This document shows positions 11,109-22,003 of a DNA stretch of 64,000 nt, piece by piece. The notes under the pieces are model-generated. The model searched no databases, had not been told where the DNA came from, and saw only the letters and a program-made list of their open reading frames with translations. Every line of letters starts with the position of its first letter. Position 1 is the stretch's first letter. This stretch comes from Actinomycetes bacterium (lineage in GTDB: Bacteria; Actinomycetota; Acidimicrobiia; Acidimicrobiales; Palsa-688). Both the position numbers and the translations under genes were made by a program. The stretch lies in contig JAJZIY010000008.1 of NCBI GenBank assembly GCA_021828475.1, forward strand, positions 18,397 to 82,396, written 5' to 3'.

Positions 11109-12998
11109 ATGTCCCGCTACCTGCGGACCGGGGTGGTCGACGAGGAGGCGGCACGGGCACTGCTCGAACCGCGCCGGGGCCTCGTGCTGGAGGCGGTGCT
11201 CACCGGGCAGCCGGCCAGCACGCCGGGCAAGGGGACCGGGCTGACGGGCACGACGGCCTTCACGCAGCTCGAGGGCCCGCTCCTTCACTACGCCCGGTCC
11301 GTCGAGGTCCAGGCGCTCCCCGACGGCAGGTTCAGTGCCAACCAGACGGTCGAGCTGAAGCTCGGCCTGCCCTGGTGGTCCTGGCTCCTTCGGCTGCCGC
11401 TGGGCCTGGCCCTCGCGCACCTCGGTCCCCAGGGTGGACGGCTGCCCTGGTGGGCCCCCCCGGCCCGCCTCGACCGGAGGTCAGCCTGCACGGTCGCGAC
11501 CCTGGCCGCGCTCACTGCCGTGCAAGGTTTCGTCGGCGGCCTCCTGCCCGAGACGCTGACATACGCTGCGAGCGAGTTCCACAGCGGGGACCTGGTGCAG
11601 GGCTCGGTGTTCGCAGCCGTGCAGATGGCCTCCGTGCCGGCCCTGCTCGCCCTGGTCCGCGCCGACCGCCGTGGCCGGCGTTCGGTCGTGCTCTGGGCCA
11701 CGACCGCATCGGTCCTCTCGAGCGAGGCCAGCGCCGCTTCGCTCTCGATCGCTTGGCTGGCCGCGGCCCAGATCCTGGCGGGCGCCACGCTGACCGCCGC
11801 CGGGACCTGCGCCATCGTCATCGCCGTGGAAGAGGTTCCCACCGGTTGCCGGGCGTGGGCCGTCGGGGTGCTGGGCATGGCAGCGGGCCTCGGCGCCGGC
11901 ATCCCCCTGGCTCTGCTGCCCCTGGCCGGCACTGGCCCCAGCGGCTGGCGCTGGCTGTTCGCCACCAGCGTCGCCTGCCTGCCGGTAGCACTGCTGAGCG
12001 CACGCCGGCTGCCGGAGAGCCGGCGCTGGAGCGCTGGGCACAGCCGGGACCGCTGGGAGACGCCAACCGGACGTGGGCCAGCCGCCGCGCCGGGCTCGGG
12101 GTGGGCGACGCTGCCCGGTCGTGAGGAAGCGGGGCCGGCCGGAGCGAATGCCGGGCGGCGCTCCGGCCCGGGCAGGAAGTCGGCCCGGCGCCTGATCGTC
12201 GTCTGTGCCGGGGCGGCGCTGTTCGCGCTCTTCGCCACCCCGGCGGGCCAGTTCCAGACCCAGTTCCTGCGCCAGCAGCGCCACTACAGCGCCGCGGCCA
12301 TTTCGGGCCTGCAGCAACTGGCCGGGACCCTCGGAGGTCTCGGCGTGCTGGTGGGGGGGCGCCTGGCCGACACGCGAGGGCGCCGGCCGGTCGGCATCGC
12401 CTGCGTCGCCGGGGCCACGGCCGCCACCCTGGCCGCCTACATGCTGCGTTCGTGGCCGATGTGGGTGGCGGCCACGGGTGCACAGTTCTTCTTCTACGCG
12501 AGCACGCCGGTGCTCGGGGTCTACGGCGCCGAGTTGTTCGCCACGGCGAGCCGGGCCCGTTCGGCGGGGATGGTCGCCGCCGCTTCGGCTGTGGGCGGGG
12601 TGGCCGGCCTGTTGGCCGCCGGGGCCATGGCAGGAGGCGGGCCGGGCCTGTTGTCCGGAGCGGGGCATGCGGTCGGCGCCGCCGGCCTTGGCCGGGCGCT
12701 CGCCGTGCTGGCCCTCGGCCCGGTCCTACTCGTGGCGCTCCTCGTCCGCGCCTACCCCGAGACAGCCGGGCGCAGCCTCGAGGACATCAACGGAGGCCAG
12801 CCAGTCGACGACGGCGGCAGCGACAGCGGCCTCACGCCCTCGCAGGCCATGGTCACCGCCTTCGAGCCAGCGCAGGGTGACGGGGCCGGGTACCCCGGCC
12901 ACGGCGGCGAGCATCTCGTCCTGGGTGGCGAAGGCGTCCCGGGTGCCCGAGACGAAGAGACAGGGCACGGACAGGGCCGGGAAGTGGGCGGTCCGTAG
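11109..12998 (+). CDS. MFS transporter with unusual N-terminal extension
   Basis: Membrane transporter of the major facilitator superfamily. From about residue 118 there are roughly a dozen hydrophobic segments. Motif-A-like loops occur in both halves (RADRRGRRS; GGRLADTRGRRPVG), and the sugar-porter-like ending PETAGRSLEDI lies near residue 560. Residues 1-115 are not membrane-like and contain a PWWSWLLRLPL stretch; I do not recognise this domain. After the family-like end the frame runs on for about 65 Gly/Asp-rich residues to 12998, antisense to the hydrolase at 12726-13352. That tail is probably either a non-functional extension or caused by a lost stop. Substrate unknown. Confidence 0.8.
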   Translation: MSRYLRTGVVDEEAARALLEPRRGLVLEAVLTGQPASTPGKGTGLTGTTAFTQLEGPLLHYARSVEVQALPDGRFSANQTVELKLGLPWWSWLLRLPLGLALAHLGPQGGRLPWWAPPARLDRRSACTVATLAALTAVQGFVGGLLPETLTYAASEFHSGDLVQGSVFAAVQMASVPALLALVRADRRGRRSVVLWATTASVLSSEASAASLSIAWLAAAQILAGATLTAAGTCAIVIAVEEVPTGCRAWAVGVLGMAAGLGAGIPLALLPLAGTGPSGWRWLFATSVACLPVALLSARRLPESRRWSAGHSRDRWETPTGRGPAAAPGSGWATLPGREEAGPAGANAGRRSGPGRKSARRLIVVCAGAALFALFATPAGQFQTQFLRQQRHYSAAAISGLQQLAGTLGGLGVLVGGRLADTRGRRPVGIACVAGATAATLAAYMLRSWPMWVAATGAQFFFYASTPVLGVYGAELFATASRARSAGMVAAASAVGGVAGLLAAGAMAGGGPGLLSGAGHAVGAAGLGRALAVLALGPVLLVALLVRAYPETAGRSLEDINGGQPVDDGGSDSGLTPSQAMVTAFEPAQGDGAGYPGHGGEHLVLGGEGVPGARDEETGHGQGREVGGP

Positions 12999-13352
12999 CC
13001 GGTCCGGCTTGCCCGGGGGATGGAGCGGGTAGCTCACCAGCACCAGGCCGGCCGACGCCAGACCCGCGGCAACCGCCATCGAGCAGATGCGGCCGCCCAT
13101 GGAGCGGCCCCCCAGGTAGATGCGCTGCGGCGGCAGGCCCGACTCGCTGGCCAACTGCTCCGCCTGGCGCTGGACGGCAGCCACCAGCGCCTCGGGGCGG
13201 TCCGGGCTCCGCCGGCCTGCCAGGCGATAGGGGAAGTCCATGCGCCTCGTGACCACGCCGAGCGCACTGGCGGCGCGGTCCAAGGCGACCAGACCGGCGT
13301 GGTCGGCACCGGCTCCGGCGCCGGGGGCCAGCAGGAGCCCGGAGCCGGGCAT
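12726..13352 (-). CDS. Alpha/beta hydrolase of the TEX30/KANSL3-like (dienelactone hydrolase) family
   Basis: Predicted cytoplasmic serine hydrolase, 208 residues. It shows the family opening LLLAPGAGAGADH, the RMDFPYR stretch, the nucleophile elbow GGRSMGG, the Asp in FVSGTRDAF and the His in GGDHGL, a complete catalytic triad. I chose ATG 13352, five nucleotides after the end of the zinc-ribbon gene (stop at 13358). A longer in-frame extension upstream is only an antisense reading of that gene. It converges on the MFS gene with a 273-nt overlap. Substrate unknown. Confidence 0.8.
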   Translation of the reverse strand: MPGSGLLLAPGAGAGADHAGLVALDRAASALGVVTRRMDFPYRLAGRRSPDRPEALVAAVQRQAEQLASESGLPPQRIYLGGRSMGGRICSMAVAAGLASAGLVLVSYPLHPPGKPDRLRTAHFPALSVPCLFVSGTRDAFATQDEMLAAVAGVPGPVTLRWLEGGDHGLRGREAAVAAAVVDWLASVDVLEAAPGCLGVGADEERHE

Positions 13353-13357
13353 CGCGT

Positions 13358-14740
13358 TCAGACCATCTCGTGCAGCATCTCGGCCAGAAGGGCGGCGCTG
13401 CGGGTCACCTCGTCCGGGCGGCCGCCGACCTCGATGGCCCGAGCCAGTGTCCGGCCCTGCGAGCGGATCCGCCACCAGAACGCGTCGTCCACCCCCACCG
13501 GGGTGGGCTGCTCGACGGCTCCCACCGTCGTCATGAAGGCCTGCTGGCGCTCCTCGCTGGCCGGGTCGTTGGCCAGGCGGTCGACGGCGCGGAAGAGCTC
13601 CTCGATCATCCGGTACCGCACCTCGTCGTCCTCGTCTGCCAGGCCGTGCACCTGCTCGAAGAGGCTCTCCACCTCGCCCTCGTGCTCCTCGGCCACGGTC
13701 AGGTCGGAGCCGTCCCAGTTGTAGGCGATACCGGCGGACTCGAGCAGGAGCGAGAGCTCCACCCTCTGCTCGGGCAACCACTCCACCAGCTCGAAGACCA
13801 GCTCACCGGTCTCTTCGAGCTCTTCGTCCTCCATCTCCCCGACGAGCTCGTCTGCTACCTCGTCCTCAGCCTCGGCCGGAGGACCGGCGGAGGCGAGGGG
13901 CACCGGGGTAGCCACGAACCCGCCTTCTGGCTCTGCGGTCGGCGAGGACGCTGCGCCGGCGACCTCGGACGCCGCTGGGGCCTCCTGGGCGCCTGCCGGC
14001 AGGGCAGAGACGTTTTCGCCTGCGGGCGTGACGTCGGACTGCGGCAGCTCGACGAGCCGGCCCTTCTTCTTGGCGCCCTCCTCGAGACGCAGGCGCGCCC
14101 GCGCTTCCTCGCGCTGCGCCTCGTCCTCCCCGGCAGCCGGCGCCACCAGCCGGCACAGGAGCTCGGACTGATGACCGATCTCGTCCTCCATGGCCTCGTC
14201 GGCCCCGAGGGCGCCGAGCAGGCGCCGGGTGACACGGCCGATCGCCGCCATGTGGTCCTCGTCCATACCCGGGAGGCGCTCGGCAGCGAACAGGAGGGCC
14301 GAGGCTTCGCTCAGCGCGGCGTCCGCATGCATGTCGGTGGGGTCCTCGCGCAGCCGGCGCGCCGCGTCGTAGACCTCGCGGGCTGCGTCCCGGTCACCCT
14401 CGAGGGGGGCCACCGGCTCCTCCTCGTCGTCATCCGCGTCCTTGCCCACCCCGCTCACGCGCGCGACGAGGCGGTCCACTTCCGCCTCGTCCACCGCCAG
14501 GACCACCAGCTCCTCGTCCTCGAAGCGGTGCAGGACGCCGGCGCCGACCAGCTCCGCTATGAGGCGGCCCCGGGTCGGGTCGTCCCACTGGTCAAGCCGG
14601 TAACCTACCTCGTCGTCGTCGGGGCCGGAGTCCAGCTCAGGCAGCGGCGAGGCGGTCAGGCGCTCGCCACAGCTGTGACAACGGCCACGGTTGGTGACCT
14701 CGTAACCGCAATTGGCGCAATACCAGACCTTGGTGCTCAC
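13358..14740 (-). CDS. Zinc-ribbon protein with two copies of a small alpha/beta module
   Basis: I do not recognise a characterised family. The 460-residue protein starts with a zinc ribbon (CANCGYE and CHSCGER). A module at about residues 45-95 (RLIAELVGAGVLHRFEDEELVV, read in parts) resembles the later module at about 315-360 (AGIAYNWDGSDLTV). Both look like a short helix plus a hairpin, as in DUF2007-type signal-transducing proteins. Between them lies a long acidic region with an Ala/Pro-rich low-complexity stretch (about 235-300). The start is GTG, overlapping the upstream flavoprotein stop by 4 nt (GTGA), so the two are translationally coupled. Soluble, no signal peptide. Confidence 0.75.
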   Translation of the reverse strand: MSTKVWYCANCGYEVTNRGRCHSCGERLTASPLPELDSGPDDDEVGYRLDQWDDPTRGRLIAELVGAGVLHRFEDEELVVLAVDEAEVDRLVARVSGVGKDADDDEEEPVAPLEGDRDAAREVYDAARRLREDPTDMHADAALSEASALLFAAERLPGMDEDHMAAIGRVTRRLLGALGADEAMEDEIGHQSELLCRLVAPAAGEDEAQREEARARLRLEEGAKKKGRLVELPQSDVTPAGENVSALPAGAQEAPAASEVAGAASSPTAEPEGGFVATPVPLASAGPPAEAEDEVADELVGEMEDEELEETGELVFELVEWLPEQRVELSLLLESAGIAYNWDGSDLTVAEEHEGEVESLFEQVHGLADEDDEVRYRMIEELFRAVDRLANDPASEERQQAFMTTVGAVEQPTPVGVDDAFWWRIRSQGRTLARAIEVGGRPDEVTRSAALLAEMLHEMV

Positions 14741-16392
14741 GATGAAACGGCCTTCGCCCGCTTGGGCAGAATGGGCGCGGCCCGGCCGGAGCCGTCCCCG
14801 CCTGCTTCATGAGCACCCTTGTCGGCACCGGGCGAGATTTCTTCGTGATATTCCTCTTCCACGTTCACAGACCATACGTCATGGGAGGCCCCGAGCAGGT
14901 TTTCGACCGTGAGCATCGCTGTGTACATCGAGTGGTCCTGGTTGTTGTAGCGGTGCATTCCGTTACGCCCGATGGGGTGGACGTTGGGCACGTTGTCGGC
15001 CAGCCACGACCGAACTGTCTCGACATTGCGCTTGTAGTCGGCGTCGTAATAGGGGTACGCCTTGGGCATGCGCACCACGTAGCCGGTCTCCACGGTGGCA
15101 GGGTCGACCAAGCCGAGTTGGCCGATCTCGCGCTTGCCCATCTCGACCAGGTCGTCGTCGGCCATCGACCAGACCTCGTCGCCCTCGAAGACGAAGTACT
15201 CGAGGCCCAGGCAGGCCCGACCGTCCTTCACCATGTAGGGGGACCAGCGCCCGAAGTTCTGGATGCGGCCCATCTTGACTGCCGGGTCGTGCACGTAGAC
15301 CCAGTTGTCCGGGAAGCTGGCCGACTCGGGCACCACCAGGGCGACGGTGAGGTGGTCCCGGTAGTGCAGGTCGTCGGCAGCCGCCCTGACCTGGGGCGGC
15401 GCCGGCGGGTCGATGGCCCTGACGAGGGCCGAGAGGGGCATGGAGGAGACGACGGCGCTGGCCTGGTGCTCCGTCTCGGCTCCATCGGTCATCGATGTGA
15501 CCGAGACCGCCCTGCCACCTTCCCTGCGGACCCGGGTCACCGCCGTGTTCGTGAACACCTTGGACCCCGACGCCTCCACCTTGTCCCTGGCACGCTCCCA
15601 CATCATGCCGGGGCCGAGCTTGGGGTACTCGAACTGGTCGATGAGGGTGGTGATCCGTCGCTGGCCCTTTTCGGGGAAGAGGGCGCTCTTGACAGCGTTG
15701 AAGAGGTTGAGGTTCTTGATGCGTTGAGCCGCCCAGTCCGCCTGCAGTTCCGAGCCCGGGTAGCCCCAGACCTTCTCGGTGTAGGTCTTGAAGAAGTGCC
15801 GGTACAGGCGCCATCCGAACCTGGCGGCGACCCATCCCTCGAAGTTGTCCTGGTTGGGCGGCGGGCTGACCCGAGCCCAGGCGTACGAGGCGGCGCAGCG
15901 GGCCGACTCGACCAGCCCCAGGTTGCGCAGCGCGTTGAACGGCTTCAGGGGGTAGTCGTAGTACTTGCCCTGGTAGTAGATCCGCGAGAGCCGGGGCCGC
16001 ACCATCAACTCCTCACCCGGCAGGATCTCGTGCCAGAAGTCCTCGACCGCCTTGACCTTGGTGAAGAAGCGGTGCCCGCCGATGTCGAACCGCCAGCCGT
16101 CGCGCTCAACGGTACGCGAGATGCCGCCCACGACGTCGTCCGCCTCCAGCACGGTGCACGACCGGCCCGTCCTTGCCAACTCGAAGGCCGCCGTCAGGCC
16201 GGCCGGGCCGGCGCCTATGACGACTACGTTGTCCGCAGGGCTCTGCGCCGCGCCGGCACCGGGTGCCGTATGGTTGGGGCCGGCCTCGGTCGAGGCGTCC
16301 GGACCGGGTTCGTTTGGGACGGGCACAGGTTCTGCTCCTGGGAGACGAGGGGGTACTTGGCCGGGGGGAATGCCGCTCAGCCGTCTTTCCAT
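14737..16392 (-). CDS. FAD-dependent oxidoreductase resembling UDP-galactopyranose mutase / amine oxidase
   Basis: The 551-residue flavoprotein has a disordered 50-residue N-terminus and then the Rossmann motif VIGAGPAGLTAAFELA. VLEADDVVGG follows, then the substrate-region motifs RFDIGGHRFFTK, YYDYPLKP and EKVWGYPG. A further region with HRYNNQDHSM near the C-terminus is typical of Glf-like proteins of cell-surface polysaccharide clusters. It lies between a GT39-like membrane glycosyltransferase and the zinc-ribbon gene, so a role in surface glycan or lipid-linked sugar modification is plausible. The reaction is not certain; protoporphyrinogen-oxidase-like and carotenoid-desaturase-like enzymes share the same FAD fold. 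Confidence 0.8.
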   Translation of the reverse strand: MERRLSGIPPGQVPPRLPGAEPVPVPNEPGPDASTEAGPNHTAPGAGAAQSPADNVVVIGAGPAGLTAAFELARTGRSCTVLEADDVVGGISRTVERDGWRFDIGGHRFFTKVKAVEDFWHEILPGEELMVRPRLSRIYYQGKYYDYPLKPFNALRNLGLVESARCAASYAWARVSPPPNQDNFEGWVAARFGWRLYRHFFKTYTEKVWGYPGSELQADWAAQRIKNLNLFNAVKSALFPEKGQRRITTLIDQFEYPKLGPGMMWERARDKVEASGSKVFTNTAVTRVRREGGRAVSVTSMTDGAETEHQASAVVSSMPLSALVRAIDPPAPPQVRAAADDLHYRDHLTVALVVPESASFPDNWVYVHDPAVKMGRIQNFGRWSPYMVKDGRACLGLEYFVFEGDEVWSMADDDLVEMGKREIGQLGLVDPATVETGYVVRMPKAYPYYDADYKRNVETVRSWLADNVPNVHPIGRNGMHRYNNQDHSMYTAMLTVENLLGASHDVWSVNVEEEYHEEISPGADKGAHEAGGDGSGRAAPILPKRAKAVSS

Positions 16393-16446
16393 TGTGGCCT
16401 GTGGCCGGCGACCATGGCCAGGCGGGAGAAACGCCTCAGAATCTTC

Positions 16447-18066
16447 TCAACCAGGGAAGGCGACAAGGTTCTCGTACTCGTAGTACCCGGCGGCGTCGGC
16501 CTTGACGACAGTCTGCATCCCTGGCAGGGCCTGGGCGAACCAGCTCCGCAGCTGGCCACAGTCCGAGCCGAAACCCTGGTAGCCGTCCCTGTACACGAGC
16601 CACAGGGTGCTGCCCGGAGCCAGCTTGTTCTCGATGTCCCTGGCGAAGGTCCCCACGTGGGTCTGGCGGATGTAGGCGAGGTAGTCGACCCAGTCGATGC
16701 GCTGGGGGCCGTACATCCTCGGGAAGGTGAGCTCGGTCACGTCCGGGACCTTGAGCAGGCGGTCCACGGCCGGGCCGAGCTGGTCCGGGCAGTAGACAAC
16801 CATGTCTCCCGGCTTGGCCTCGGCGTTGAGCACGGCCGCCACCTGGACAGCCTGCGTACGCGGCTGCGAGGACCACTGGCGCCCTGCCAGCAGACCGGCG
16901 ACGCAGGCGACGGCCAGTACCCCGGCCGCCATCCGGCGCGAGCTGAAGGCACTCAGCCCGAGTGCGCACACCAGCACGAAGAAGGGGAAGACAACCGCTA
17001 TGTAGCGCTGGTCGAAGGCGGCACCGGTCACCGCTCCTGCGACGACGGCGACGGCGAGGGTGCCAACCGCCAGGGCGCCGAGGAACCGCGACCTCGGTTG
17101 CGGGTGCACGTCCAGCACCACGCTCGTCGACCTGGTGCCCGGGCGCCCGAAGAAGGCCAATGCAACCAGGGCGAAGAAGAGGAAGGCGAGCAGCACGGAC
17201 CAGGGGCCGACGCCGGCGAAGTCGCCGAAGACCTGGAGCAGGTCCTGCGGGCCGGGGGGCGACGTCCAGGGAGTCCCGGTGTGCAGGGCCTGGAACACGA
17301 ACACCGGTGACCATGGGATGAAGAAGGCTCCGCCGGCGATCAACGACCACAGGACCCTGACCGCGGCTCCCGGGGCCGCCCCCGGCTGCAACCTCCCCCA
17401 CCGCCCTTCGGCCCAGGTACGCCAGAGTGCCCACAGACCCGCCACCCCTACCAGGTAGAGGTCCCAGTAGTGGGTGTACATGAGCACGGCGGTGAGCAGC
17501 CCCGTCAGGACCAGCCGGCCCTTGGTCGGAGCCTCCATGGCCCTGCGCAGGGCGAGGAAGAACAGCAGCGCCTCCAGCGCCATCATCGAGTACATGCGGG
17601 TATAGGACCCGAAGTAGATGGCCCAGGGCGACGTTGCCGCCAGGAGCAGGGCCGACCAGGCACCCCTCCTGCCCGCCACGCGCTTGCCTGCGACCCACAT
17701 GAGCGGCAGCAGTGCAACCGAACAGACACCCGACAGGGCACGCACAGCCACGTCGCCCTGGCCGAAGACGAGCATCCAGAAGTGCAGGACGACGTAGTAC
17801 AGGGGCGGTGAGCCGTCCCACACCAGGGCGCCGAACAACTGCGAGAGGGGAAGCTTGGCAATGTTGACCGACAGGGCCTCGTCCAGCCAGAGGCCGCCGG
17901 GGGCGACGAAGCGGTACGCCGCTCCGGCCAGGGTCGCGGCCAGCGCCACGGCCACAGCGACGCGCGAGAGCCCACGCTCGGGCAGGGCCCGGGGCACGTG
18001 TTCCCAGACAGGCGCTCTCCGTGGCCGGACCGGCGCGACGGGAGGCGGCGTCACAGCAGTCGCCAC
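16447..18066 (-). CDS. Integral membrane glycosyltransferase, GT39/ArnT-like (GT-C)
   Basis: A 539-residue polytopic protein with about eleven membrane segments. It carries the GT-C acidic motif in the first outer loop (LWLDEALS, about residue 60), followed by DGSPPLYYVVLHFW, typical of PMT/ArnT-like lipid-phosphate-sugar-dependent glycosyltransferases. It probably transfers a sugar from a polyprenyl-phosphate donor on the outer face of the membrane. The start is GTG 18066, with TAGGAT seven nucleotides upstream and no Shine-Dalgarno, so a leaderless transcript is likely. The flavoprotein follows after 54 nt. Acceptor unknown. Confidence 0.82.
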   Translation of the reverse strand: MATAVTPPPVAPVRPRRAPVWEHVPRALPERGLSRVAVAVALAATLAGAAYRFVAPGGLWLDEALSVNIAKLPLSQLFGALVWDGSPPLYYVVLHFWMLVFGQGDVAVRALSGVCSVALLPLMWVAGKRVAGRRGAWSALLLAATSPWAIYFGSYTRMYSMMALEALLFFLALRRAMEAPTKGRLVLTGLLTAVLMYTHYWDLYLVGVAGLWALWRTWAEGRWGRLQPGAAPGAAVRVLWSLIAGGAFFIPWSPVFVFQALHTGTPWTSPPGPQDLLQVFGDFAGVGPWSVLLAFLFFALVALAFFGRPGTRSTSVVLDVHPQPRSRFLGALAVGTLAVAVVAGAVTGAAFDQRYIAVVFPFFVLVCALGLSAFSSRRMAAGVLAVACVAGLLAGRQWSSQPRTQAVQVAAVLNAEAKPGDMVVYCPDQLGPAVDRLLKVPDVTELTFPRMYGPQRIDWVDYLAYIRQTHVGTFARDIENKLAPGSTLWLVYRDGYQGFGSDCGQLRSWFAQALPGMQTVVKADAAGYYEYENLVAFPG

Positions 18067-18073
18067 GGAGCCA

Positions 18074-18079
18074 ATCCTA
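18074..18079 (-). promoter_or_regulatory. Candidate -10 element for leaderless GT39-like gene
   Basis: TAGGAT (read on the minus strand) ends 7 nt before the GTG start and matches TANNNT. No ribosome-binding site is visible between them. Confidence 0.4.
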
Positions 18080-18222
18080 GTAGCGCGCCAACCGGCCGGC
18101 TCCGGGGCCAGGGAGTGAAATGAGTAGCTCCAGCTGGAATCTCAGCGGACTGTCAGGTGGCCGTCCCGCCCCGGCGCGCCGGGCCGACCTCGCACGGGCA
18201 AGCAGACGTACCGACCATGCCC

Positions 18223-19311
18223 TCACTGGCCCGGGGTGGGCCAGGCAACCGGGACGGCCTCGTCGCCTGCCGGCACGGCCCATCTCCCCACGGAGCGATA
18301 GAAGGCCGCCGGCCCGTGGCCCCTCACCTGCCCCTGCGCCCATCCGGCTTCCCGGGTAGCCGCTTCGAGCGCCATCATGAGCTGCCGCCCCACCCCCTGG
18401 CGCTGCACCCGTCCCGCTACGCATACGGTCACTTCGACCGGGGACCCCGGGGCGGGCCCGGCGACGGCGACTGCACCCGCAACTGTCTCGTCCTCCCGGC
18501 GGCCCGTGAGCACTATGCACCCAGCGGACGCCGGCTCCCGGGAGCCTGAGTGCTCGCCGGCGCTACCCCGACAACCCCCCGGAGCGTTCCCCGCACCACG
18601 CCCGGCCTCCGCCCAGACCTCCGCCGAGGCCTCCGCCCCGGCCCCCGCCCCGGCCCCCGCCGAGGCCCCCGCCGAGGCCTCCGCCCAGACCTCCGCCCAG
18701 ACCTCCGCCCAGACCTCCGCGAGGTCGGGGCCGATGACCGACCCCTGCCAGATCCAGGTTTCCAGGCCTCCCCGGCCCACCACTCGCGGGGGGCCGAGGC
18801 CGGCATCGGCCAGTGGCTGCCACCTGTGGTCCGCCTGCTCGAGCATGACGACCCGGTCGAGGTGCAGGCTCCGGCGGTACCCGGCGAGGCAGGACACCGC
18901 CGCCCTGATGGCATCGGGCTGAGCGTCCTCGCACAGCGTCACGTGCGCCACGAAGGGCCAGCCTTCGGGCCTCGCCAGCGGTGGCCGGTGCAGGGCAGCG
19001 CGCAAGTCGGCCAAACGGCCGGCACCCGGGCCGCCGACTTGAAGGTAGAGGACCGGGCTCAGGGGGTGGAACGTGGCCACCGGCCCGAGCTCGAGCGTCA
19101 AACCGCCGGGAAAGGCGGAGGCGGCCTCCCGCAAGACCGACACGGCCGAGAGCACCGAAGCCCGGGGCACGTTGACCGGCGGCACCAGGGTCACGTGCGG
19201 AGCGACGGTGCCGAGGGCCCCATCTCCGAGGGCGCGGCGCAGACCGTCGACCTCGGTCCCCACACCGCCTTCGACCAGCAGCGCCACCCCGAGGCGACGC
19301 CGCGTGCTCAC
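18223..19311 (-). CDS. Fusion of a 2H phosphoesterase (2'-5' RNA ligase-like) and a GNAT acetyltransferase
   Basis: Two domains in one 362-residue protein. The N-terminal half has both HxT motifs of the 2H phosphoesterase family, PHVTLVPP (about residue 38) and FVAHVTLC (about 124). The C-terminal part has the acetyl-CoA-binding loop of GNAT enzymes, GRVQRQGVGRQLM, and a typical ending. They are joined by a low-complexity linker made of short AEVW, ASAG and AGAG repeats (about residues 197-236). GTG start at 19311, 16 nt after atpC, so it may be read through from the ATP synthase operon. The 2H domain probably acts on a 2',3'-cyclic or 2'-5' RNA end; the acetyl acceptor is unknown. Confidence 0.78.
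   Translation of the reverse strand: MSTRRRLGVALLVEGGVGTEVDGLRRALGDGALGTVAPHVTLVPPVNVPRASVLSAVSVLREAASAFPGGLTLELGPVATFHPLSPVLYLQVGGPGAGRLADLRAALHRPPLARPEGWPFVAHVTLCEDAQPDAIRAAVSCLAGYRRSLHLDRVVMLEQADHRWQPLADAGLGPPRVVGRGGLETWIWQGSVIGPDLAEVWAEVWAEVWAEASAGASAGAGAGAGAEASAEVWAEAGRGAGNAPGGCRGSAGEHSGSREPASAGCIVLTGRREDETVAGAVAVAGPAPGSPVEVTVCVAGRVQRQGVGRQLMMALEAATREAGWAQGQVRGHGPAAFYRSVGRWAVPAGDEAVPVAWPTPGQ
18600..18725. repeat. Degenerate 6/12-nt coding repeat in the 2H-GNAT linker
   Basis: A run of GCCTCC, GCCCAGACCTCC and GCCCCGGCCCCC-type units, all in frame on the minus strand. They encode the AEVW and Ala/Gly linker, so length changes by whole units keep the reading frame. Confidence 0.75.
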
Positions 19312-19327
19312 GACCCCGGGCGCCCTG

Positions 19328-19603
19328 CTACGGCTGGCGTTGGCGCTGGGCGGAGCTGGCCAACACCACGACGCGGTTTTCGCTGACTTCCACGAAGCCG
19401 CCTTCCACGTCGAAAGCGAGCTCGTCGGGCCCTCCCACCGGGTGAACGACCCTCAGGGGATGGGGCGCCAGCGCGCCGACATAGGGCATGTGGTTGGCCA
19501 GGAAGGCGATGTCGCCACCGGCCGTCCGGCAGACGACCATCTCCGCCTGCCCGGAGAAGAGCATGCCGGACGGTGTGACCAGGTCCACCTGGGTCGTTGC
19601 CAC
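19328..19603 (-). CDS. atpC: ATP synthase epsilon subunit, short form
   Basis: Central-stalk subunit of F1. Only 91 residues: the N-terminal beta-barrel domain is complete (DLVTPSGMLFSG; GGDIAFLANHMPYVGAL), but the C-terminal two-helix domain that inhibits ATP hydrolysis in other bacteria is missing. Last gene of the ATP synthase operon, 6 nt after atpD. No frameshifted continuation into helical sequence is apparent downstream, so it looks naturally short rather than broken. Confidence 0.93.
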   Translation of the reverse strand: MATTQVDLVTPSGMLFSGQAEMVVCRTAGGDIAFLANHMPYVGALAPHPLRVVHPVGGPDELAFDVEGGFVEVSENRVVVLASSAQRQRQP

Positions 19604-19609
19604 GTCGCC

Positions 19610-21999
<2,390 letters not shown>

Positions 22000-22003
22000 C
22001 GAG

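Noticed and set aside
14809..17310. An 833-codon plus-strand frame opposite the flavoprotein and GT39-like genes
   Set aside because: No protein motif, and both minus-strand genes beneath it have strong family signatures.
18600..18725. Possible CRISPR-like short repeats
   Set aside because: Units are 6-12 nt, contiguous, coding and without unique spacers; no cas genes are nearby.
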